Below, piece by piece: positions 56,301 through 64,000 of a stretch of DNA of 64,000 nucleotides. The number at the start of each line of letters is the position of its first letter. Positions within the stretch are counted from its first letter, which is position 1. The stretch is from Colias croceus (lineage: Eukaryota > Arthropoda > Insecta > Lepidoptera > Pieridae), in contig NC_059561.1 of the NCBI RefSeq assembly GCF_905220415.1, positions 6,588,001 through 6,652,000 on the forward strand, in the 5' to 3' direction. A model generated the notes under the pieces. The model had not been told where the DNA came from and did not search any database. It saw only the letters and a program-made list of their open reading frames with translations. The translations under genes and the position numbers were made by a program.

Positions 56301-56608
56301 ATTATAAACTCGATTCTTTATACTATAAGCCAAGGTTTAAAAAAATAAGTTGGTAGTCAGTCCCTTAAACCGGCGCAGTTTCACATCTAGGTGGGGCCAC
56401 AAGAAAAATAGCTCAATTATTACGGTACCGCTTTCTTTACTTTTCCAACTATTTTGTGACAGTACAAGAGCATTGGCACATGAGAACAAGTGTATCTACA
56501 TACTTATATTATATACACCTTTATAAATAATCAATTTTATTGTAAAGGATGAGATTATGAGGCGTGCACTTTTGGATTTTCCAAAATATTTAAGTACCTG
56601 TTCTTCAC
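53308..56608. other. Intergenic, mostly unassigned
   Basis: A SINE-head scrap (minus strand, CTAGTTGGTGCCCGCGACTT) is at 54038-54073. A repeat-like block, GTCCGTGTGTCTGTATGTGC, lies at about 56089-56150. Open stretches at 54188-54476 and 54644-54944 lack codon bias. No gene was recognised. Confidence 0.45.
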
Positions 56609-56611
56609 TAA

Positions 56612-56905
56612 TACTATGTAGTGAAGAACAAAGTCGCTTTCTCTGTCCCTATGTCCCCTTGTATGCTTAAATCTTTAAAACTACGCAACGGATCTTGATG
56701 CGGTTTTTTAAACGCAAACTCAAACTCAAACTCAAACATTCATTTATTCAATTAGACTACTATTTAGTAGCACTTTCGAATCGTCATTACATAAGTATTT
56801 TTAACATTTTAAATAGATAGAGTGATTCAAGAGGAAGGTTTTAGTTTATAATTTATTAGGTTTTAGACAAAGCGGGCGAAGCCGCGGGTGGTAAGCTAGT
56901 TTAAA
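56612..56905 (-). mobile_element. SINE-like element interrupted by a LINE tail
   Basis: The outer element reads, on the - strand, ACTAGCTTACCACCCGCGGC to GAGAAAGCGACTTTG, as at 49085-49275. About 100 bp (about 56712-56812) interrupt the expected junction GGTTTTTTAA/TAGATAGAG. Confidence 0.75.
56710..56812 (-). repeat. Nested LINE 3' tail with (GAGTTT)n
   Basis: On the - strand it ends TCTAATTGAATAAATGAATG followed by TTTGAG repeats, the same sequence as window bases 8-40. TTTTAA lies at both borders, consistent with a short target duplication. Confidence 0.65.
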
Positions 56906-57177
56906 ATAAAATAAATACTAAGTACAGTCTACCGTCGTATTTTAAACCTATAATAATCGTAGTGCTTCCAGTAACTAATTTACCAGCAATTTCTGTCAAC
57001 AGATAAGCATTTAATTCCTACTACTTAGTTTTATATTTACAAAGTAATATGAAGTAGTAAGTAATGTTTGTTTCCTTACAAACACGTATTTGTCTGTAAT
57101 TTCGTAGATATCCTATTTCCTAGTAAAAAATATATGAGTTAGCCTTTACTGCCACTGTTTTTAATACGATATAACAT

Positions 57178-57310
57178 TAGCTTCACGTGTCTGTTTGTAT
57201 GTAGCCAACTGACTCGATTTTGCCACACAGGTGCAGAAATTCAAACTTACTACACTTATCAATGATCGGTGACAACACAATAATAATTATATAATCATCT
57301 AAGTATTATT
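57178..57310 (+). repeat. Dispersed repeat related to 5340-5480
   Basis: TTAGCTTCACGTGTCTGTTT, then CCAACTGACTCGATTTTGCC, then TCAATGATCGGTGACAACAC parallel the block at 5340-5460. Confidence 0.45.
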
Positions 57311-57594
57311 GACAAGTGAAGCTCTTGGCCATAATCTCGCCTGAAATCATGTTTTATAGTTTTTTTAACTATATTTTTAACGATGCTAGAAAGCTTATAA
57401 GAAAGTACAGGTTTCTAAATCTTCCTTTAAAGCCATTTGAGTTATCTTTGAACTGATAGACCAACATAAAAGGCGGTTTCATTCACCAGTTCTATAAGCG
57501 TAATGGGCTAAGTTTCCAAACATATATGTATTGAGTGGAGGTGATCGTTCCAATGCAAATACTAGCATCCTTGCGCATTATATTGCTCGGGAAT

Positions 57595-57716
57595 CGCTCA
57601 GCTTATGGACGTCAAGTGAGGAGATTATACGAATTTATTTCAGTGTTAGATAGCCCACGCTACGACCATCAGGAGTGGAGCCACGGGGCTGAAACCAGGG
57701 GGAGCAGCTAGTCATA
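57595..57716 (-). mobile_element. SINE-like element fragment
   Basis: On the - strand it reads ACTAGCTGCTCCCCCTGGTT, then GTGGCTCCACTCCTGATGGT, parallel to the head of 27526-27722. Confidence 0.6.
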
Positions 57717-59200
57717 AATAAATAACAACTGCAACTTTTATTGAAAAACTGCATCGTGCCATAAAAGTGACTGCAAACAATCGTTTAAATACTCGTTATA
57801 ATTTTATAAGTAACATTTTTGTACACCTACTACTATACTACACACCCAAAAGCTAGAAGCCAAGCTTCCTTCAGTACAATAACTTTGTATATTTTGCTAA
57901 AATTAAATAATCGCTTCAGCTTATAACTTGTGGAGTCCGCAGTCGCCTCCGCCAGTATTATGATTTCGCTGGCATACGCTTATTGAGCGGTCCTATATCT
58001 CCGCTGAATGCACTTTTCTATACGGTTCTATACGGTCTGCAGAATTGATTTATTGTGAAAATAATGACTATTGACCCCGATTCTATTGGGATGATAGGGA
58101 ATTTCGCTGCAATCAATTTTAATAGTGGTACGTTTATAATGGACGCGTTTATATTTTAGTTATCAGCTTTATTGAGTAATAACACGGATAAATAATTATC
58201 ATAATGGCTTTGAAAAGTTGTTCTTTAAGTTGTTATTGCAGTGAAAAGGCAGTTAATAATTAATTAAAATTGGTTAATTAACATTATCGAGAAAATTTAT
58301 GCAAATTCAAACTGACTTGTTTGTAAATTCGCTTGATAGAAGATGTCTTTTTGTATTAATTATTTTTTTGACTTAATTTATGTATTGTAATGAAATAGGA
58401 TGTACTAACTTACGTATAATGTAACGTAGGCAATTTTTAACTGGTTACATATAAACATTAAGATTTAGCGATAGGAGGAGACATTGTGTTTTAATTAAAA
58501 GTTTATAAGACTTAAAATTATGCGAATAAAGTTGCCATTTTGTTGGGCACAGCTTATAATATCCATACAGACTTTAATTGCACCTGAAAGCTATTTTTTT
58601 TGCTATCTGTACCTTTCGACAAGTCTGAATACAACCTTACATGGACTACAACTGTCATCCCGTCTTTCTACGTAAGGAACCATTTAAGAGCACCACAATA
58701 GCAATGGATAAATAGCTTTATTTAGTATTTCTAATAAAATATCTGGTTTTACGCGAATTGGGGCAGACATTTTTATGTGTCTGTTTCACGTAACCATTTT
58801 ATTTCCGAGGCGTGGTTGTTCGGACAAGATAATATATTATATTGTCTGATTTCCAACGTGGAGTCTTGATTTTATTCAGTCGAAGTCAATATTTGCAAGT
58901 ATTATCTTAAAATAAGCAAGATTTCGAAACAAAGGCCAAGGACGAAGGTTTCTTGTAATGTCTTTGGTTACAATAGTACCGAGTCTGCACAATAGACAAT
59001 TTAATTAATGACTGGCGGACTGTTTCTTCGTCCACGATTTATTTGAATTTTTTGTCTAAGCTCTACTCAGATTTTATCAACACTATTCGGCAATATTTGA
59101 AAAAAAAATGCATTTATATGAGTGAAAGTTCTGTCAAATGCCTTTTGCCTTGGAAAAATTTAGCAATTCTTTCAATTTTTTATATATTTTTAGTTATAGG
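57717..59200. other. Intergenic, nothing recognised
   Basis: No coding pattern and no bounded element were found. Confidence 0.4.
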
Positions 59201-59202
59201 TA

Positions 59203-60408
59203 GGGTCAATGTACCACTAGCTGACCAAGCGCCAATACATGACCAAAATTCAAATATAAGCGCCAATTAAGAAAATACGGCAGCCCCAGATGATAGTTTA
59301 TTGTTTTTTCTATAAAGCAACATCATCTATAAAATAAAAACAAACCTTGCTGCTATTGGTCAGAAATATAGACATTTTTTCAACACGAAGATGTAATTAA
59401 GTAGGTGCCCCGTAAGTAATCACATTTTTTACTAAGAGTTTTTTATCGGGAGTTGATTGGGAAATCTTAATTTATCTTGAATGCAATCGATTACTCTTTA
59501 TATGTCTTGTTATAGGCATAATGTTGAACCATTCTGTTATAGACTTTCGGCTTCATTTTTGGCATGAACAGTTTTTCATGATTTTTAGCGGCCTGGTTAT
59601 CTTTTGGAGCAACAAAAACAATTTTTCGCCTATTGTTGACAAGTATGGTCAGCTCTTGGTTCTTTATATTTTGCTAAGAAAGACTTGCTTTTTTTGTGCT
59701 TATACCTAATTTAACAAACCATATAAGCCGTCTAAGTCCTATTCCAACACCAACAATGCATCTCGAATCAACATCAACTTCAGTCAGTCATTTCCTTGAA
59801 CCTCCTTCGCCCAAATTAGTAGATTTAAAAACTAAAATGCAACAGCAAATAAGCCCAGCTTTTGGCAAACATTTAATATGGCCTTCTGATTCTCCGTTAA
59901 AAAAGAAGACTAAAAGCTTGCCCTTTGCAACAACTTCCAAGAAATGGCAAGACTACTAGGTGTCGAAGGAAAAAGAGAATAAAAGAAAAGATTGTATGGT
60001 ACGTAGGTATAGTCATTAAGGATTAATAACAGTATTGTAAGAATGATTTATAACATTTAATAAAATAAACTTCAATATAAATACAGACTTTTTTTATTTA
60101 TTAAACAAAACTAATGTTCGAAGAAGGACATTTTGTCCATTTTGAAAATGGTCAACTTTTAGAGCAATGATGGTCAGATATTGGTGATCAGTGGTCAGGT
60201 ATTGGTACTTTTGCAGAAGTAATTTTCAGAGTAGTTTTCATAAAACCTTTAAAGGCTATCAAATTGATACTAAGAACAATAATAATTGCAATGACTATTC
60301 AATTATCTGTGTCCCAAAAATAACATTGAACGTAAAACAAATAACCCGTTTTTTATATATAGCTAAAGATAAAACCGCTTAAATGGTCAACTAGTGGTAC
60401 ATCAACCC
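59203..60408 (+). mobile_element. 1.2-kb pogo/Tigger-like DNA element
   Basis: TIRs GGGTCAATGTACCACTAGCT (left) and, inverted, GGGTTGATGTACCACTAGTT (right) continue to GACCA, with TA on each side (59201 and 60409). Subterminal GGTCA..TATTGG motifs recur near both ends. The interior keeps the 3' end of a transposase-like frame. Same architecture as 35752-37670 but with a different TIR sequence. Confidence 0.78.
59696..59959 (+). pseudogene. C-terminal remnant of a pogo/Tigger-type transposase
   Basis: An 87-codon frame contains a Ser/Pro/Thr-rich stretch (SPIPTPTMHLESTSTSVS), then LIWPSDSPLKKKTKSLPFA and TTSKKWQDY before the stop. This tail style is seen in Tigger/jerky-like insect transposases. 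The catalytic domain is missing; the preceding open stretch at 59521-59709 is not recognisable. Assignment is by resemblance plus the flanking TIRs. Confidence 0.45.
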
Positions 60409-60411
60409 TAC

Positions 60412-61268
60412 TTCATTTCTAAAATGTACGAATCTGTAGCATGTTTATTTTCATCTCAATTTATTTAAAAAATAAACATATTGTCGAATCGTGTCTGCCT
60501 GTAAAGTTATAAAAATGAAAAAAGAACGACCAAATAACCAAATAACGTATGACATATTGTTCAAAGACAAACTTTGACGTTTAATTAAAATTCCCGCCAA
60601 AATTTCGTGCGATTCGAATTTCGAATAATTCGAAAATCGATAGGCAAACCGGTGAAAGCACAATGGTATTCCATTCAATGCTAAATTAATTTATTGCTCA
60701 AACTCCGTAAGCCCCGCTGTTCTTATTCAAATCGAGATTTAATTTCTTTGGGGCTTTGTTTCTTCGCTTCACTCTCGAGTTGTGTCTATGCTAATTCATA
60801 ATTTGTTTACGTTAACGATTAAATAAGTTACCCTTTTTTAATCACTCTGTTGGTTCAGTTGTTTTTGTTTGTAGATTAGAGATTTCTTAATTTACTGTGA
60901 ATTTTTTTACAGTTTTAGTTTCAGCTTTTTGTAAGGTTCGTAGCATCAGTTGTTTCAGGCCAGAATTTAGCTGAATATTTTTTATCTTTTAATAAACATT
61001 TTTGGATATCTTTTATTACTAGACTTGTTAATGGCCATTTTTATTGTATATGGCGTGTGTTTATTGTTTTATTGTCTTTTCTACTTCAATGAACATAGCG
61101 ACAAAGTAAAGATATTATATTTTTGCACCCTCAGGCCTCTATAGACATAAAGGTGCTTATTTCTTAATAAATCTCATCAGGAACAGAATCTAGGAATTAA
61201 CTGACAAATATATCATAGGTAGAAGATCTACTGAAGGAAATTACATATAGGATACTATCTATATGTAC
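60412..61268. other. Intergenic, nothing recognised
   Basis: AT-rich sequence; no gene or bounded element was seen. Confidence 0.4.
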
Positions 61269-61271
61269 TGG

Positions 61272-61668
61272 TTTTTCACTGAAGGGAAAATGGAAGTGGG
61301 CGGGTCACTTGGCTCGTTACAAAGACGACAGATGGACCCTCAGGTCAGTTAAATGGTCGGGGCCAAGAGGCACCAGGACAAGGGGTCGACCAAAGGCAAG
61401 ATGGGCTGACGAAATAGTAGCAGTCGCTGGCGGAAATTGGCTGAACTTGGCCCAAAACAGGGATAAGTGGCATTCTTTGGGGGAGGCTTTTACCCGTACG
61501 GGGTCCATATAGAAACCTAACAACGAGTACTTAATTTTTCTAAATTATATAAACTAGATTAGTATCTAAATTATTCTACAATGTACTCAAACTGTAACTG
61601 TAACTAAAATTGTATATTCTTATGGAAAAATAAAGCTTTATTTATTTATTTTATTTATTTTATTTACT
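61272..61668 (+). mobile_element. 5'-truncated LINE, C-terminus of the reverse transcriptase ORF
   Basis: From 61282 the frame reads KGKWKWAGHLARYKDDRWT, then GTRTRGRPKARWADEIVAVA and NRDKWHSLGEAFTRTG before the stop at 61512. This is the well-known C-terminal segment of insect endonuclease/reverse-transcriptase LINEs. It is followed by a 3' UTR with AATAAA and a (TTTA)n tail at 61636-61668. Confidence 0.85.
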
Positions 61669-62329
61669 ATCTATACATTACTATTTGCTATTCACAATCA
61701 AGTTAATTAATCCTTAACCTAGAAATAACAACACGCTTATAACGTGGAATATACACAGTTCCCGAAATCAAATATTAGTTTGAAATCAAGCTTTACTTAT
61801 GTCATAGTCAAGCCCCGAAGCTTGGGCACTTGTAGGTTGGACTTGTCAATCCTCAGGTCTAACATAATCATTTTGTCAACGCCCAAATAAATGTAATATT
61901 TCGGCCTTTTACTAAAAAATAAAAGTAAAAATACTTCAGTCAAACGGCGAAATTCCAATGTATTTCGTGGATTGCCCGATGGCTTTTGCCAAACTTAAGA
62001 TAAACCAGTCCTTCCGCAAAGAGATTGTGTTTCGGGATTTGACTATAACATATACCTACATAGAAGTTATCACCACAAATAAACACATAACTGTTAATAT
62101 TCGATAATGACATTAAAATTACAAAGTTTGTTAAGCGGCTTATTTCACACGGTTCCATTTTGCAGCTATTATTAATTAAATACGTTTCTAGTTCATTTCA
62201 TTTTAGGAAATATTTATTAATAGCTGACCGTTTCGGCTTAACGGGGGATTAAAATTTGCAAAATAAATAGTTAGTTTATGACTTCAAATTGTTATCGCTT
62301 TATTGCGCATTTACAATATTAAAAAGTAT
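61669..62329. other. Intergenic, nothing recognised
   Basis: No gene. An open stretch on the - strand (61940-62158) lacks homology that I recognise. Confidence 0.35.
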
Positions 62330-62545
62330 GAAATCTTACTTTTTAATATTGTAAATGCGAAATTATGTTTGTTTGTCTTTCTTTAAAGTCATAACAGAGC
62401 GAATTTATGATACGATATTAGTGGTCTGGTCATAGAGTAAGCTAGAAAGTGACATAGGCTACTTTTTACCGCGTTGAAATATCTCATTCCCACGGGTATT
62501 TTCTTTGAGTACGGACGATTCTACGGGTGGCTAGCTAGTAGTTTA
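62330..62545 (-). mobile_element. SINE-like element
   Basis: On the - strand, ACTAGCTAGCCACCCGTAGA starts the element and GCATTTACAATATTAAAAAG ends it. The end segment is repeated inverted at 62306-62330, giving a small palindrome. Confidence 0.6.
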
Positions 62546-62627
62546 TTAGTTAGTACCTACTTCGAATCTTAAAGAACATACATAATAATATTGAGGTGTT
62601 TCGTGTAATAATCAGTTCTAATTTATA

Positions 62628-62766
62628 ATCTATACATATAATAAATCTGTAGAAGGGTCAATTCTGTACATTGAAAATATTGAAAAAATAACTAGCAGGG
62701 GGTGTTACTGGATCGATACCAAACCAAACTATGTGATTAAAAGTGTGATATGTGATTAAAAAAATT

Positions 62767-62803
<37 letters not shown>

Positions 62804-63130
62804 ATGTGAAGACATCACGTGAAAACTACCGGTTCGATTTCGATGAAACTTGGTATAATTATACCTTATTATCCTGGGCGTAAAATAGGATACTTTTTAT
62901 CCTGGAAAAATACGTAGAAAAAAAATTAATCTCAATTTTTCAGTTATCCATAGACGTTGTTCTGTAGTAGGTACCGCGAACACACGTTGCGTATTATTAT
63001 AGACCTAGCTGTATTTGGGTCCAATAGATATTTATAAGATGTCATTGTCCGAGTTACTCAAAATGGAGAAATAAACCATCCACGCAAAGACCGACATCCG
63101 CGCGGACGGAGTCGCGGGCGGAAGCTAGTA
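62628..63130 (-). mobile_element. SINE-like (CTGT)n family, copy 5
   Basis: A full-length copy with about seven ACAG units and a short internal duplication of TATGTGATTAAA/GTGTGATATG at 62730-62760. Ends as in the other copies. Confidence 0.83.
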
Positions 63131-64000
63131 ATAAATATAAATTACACTGTCGTTATACTGTGAGAATACTAGAGTAAGATAATGTAATAACTATAAGGGA
63201 ATCAAATGGGAACAGATATCTTACTTGCTCATAAGGAAAATCGATCTGTGAAACAGGTATGAAATGCACCTGCCTCACGCATGTCAAACGCAGGGCACCA
63301 ATTTCGTAGATTAGAACAGACAGACATGAATCTTAATAATTACTGTGTAGTTATAGATACCCTGAATGATTAACCGTAGTAAATAAATAAATAAGCGATG
63401 AATTTGCATATTTATTAAAATAAAGCAAATATACACATGTAAATATATAAAATAAATATTGTTATCTAAGTTAAAACTTTACACATGTTTCTTTATACTT
63501 TATAGGGATGCAATTCAATAAAGTCTATATTTTGATATTTAAAACTTCAATTTCATTTGTTTCTACAAAATATAGCAACACTTCGCTTTCCTCAAATACA
63601 GATTAGGATTACACAGAGCAGTAATTATTTTATTAGTAAGTATTAATTTTGCGTACCTAGTATCAATTATATTATAAAACCCTGTGCCCCGCGGTTTTAC
63701 CCGTAGTGCTCCGTAGTGGTAGGTTATTAGTGTGTTATTATTGCCTGGTATAGGATTATATTATCTGTGGTGATACACACGGAACTCTCAAATTCGAACG
63801 GATCAGGTGAGCCGTGCGTCACGGTGACACACTAATCAGGGTCGCAAAAATCTACGTTATATCTGTATGGTGCACATAAAAAGTGGTTTAAATTTTATGC
63901 TCGTTGATTAAGTCTTGTTTTTTATTTATTTATTTAGAGTTAAATGAATTATATAATTGTAATAAAGGATATTTGTATTTGTTTGTATACTTTATTAGGA
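63131..64000. other. Intergenic to window end
   Basis: A SINE-head scrap (TGTGCCCCGCGGTTTTACCC) is at about 63684-63720. The rest is unassigned and I see no gene. Confidence 0.4.

Overview
The window is nuclear DNA of a lepidopteran insect (moth or butterfly). The evidence is AT-rich sequence, short exons with GT-AG introns, insect-type proteins, and a dense load of repeats typical of Lepidoptera: short elements whose heads read CTAGC..CGCCCGCGGCTTCGCCCGCG, tRNA-derived SINEs ending in ATC repeats, and MITEs. I cannot name the species. About one tenth of the window is coding and most of the rest is transposon debris.

Layout. 1-1782: the last two exons of TIPIN (replication-fork protection), + strand. 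1783-10196: about 8.4 kb of repeats, including a 455-bp MITE and a palindrome with a tRNA T-arm in its loop. 10197-16071: the complete four-exon HERP gene (ER-associated degradation), - strand, with a dead mariner-like transposase and a 70-bp tandem repeat in its first intron. 17183-18554: the complete four-exon MED20 gene (Mediator head), + strand, head to head with HERP. 19097-27198: a 12-exon secreted serine protease homologue (here SPH1), + strand, 530 aa. 28350-29460: a long-inverted-repeat element. 29666-31412: a three-exon ecdysteroid-kinase-like (EcKL) gene, - strand. 31413-41130: gene-free, with a pogo-like element and a roughly 250-bp-arm hairpin. 41131-51292: a 10-exon gene (SPH2), - strand, 432 aa, a clear paralogue of SPH1 with matching exon phases. 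51293-64000: no conserved gene recognised; it holds a Harbinger-type MITE, a pogo-like element, a LINE 3' end and SINEs.

For HERP, MED20, EcKL, SPH1 and SPH2 the exons were joined by hand so that every junction keeps frame and the total is an exact multiple of three. Exon phases match between SPH1 and SPH2 over nine consecutive exons, which supports both models. Both SPH proteins have lost catalytic triad residues, so they are predicted to be secreted non-enzymes. They share a further C-terminal module of about 150-200 residues that I do not recognise with confidence. This inverted SPH1/SPH2 pair around an EcKL gene is the most interesting gene-level feature. At the repeat level the best observations are the tRNA-minihelix palindrome, the long near-perfect hairpin at 39.06-39.64 kb, and an element family with self-complementary ends that has four of its five copies inside the introns of the SPH pair.
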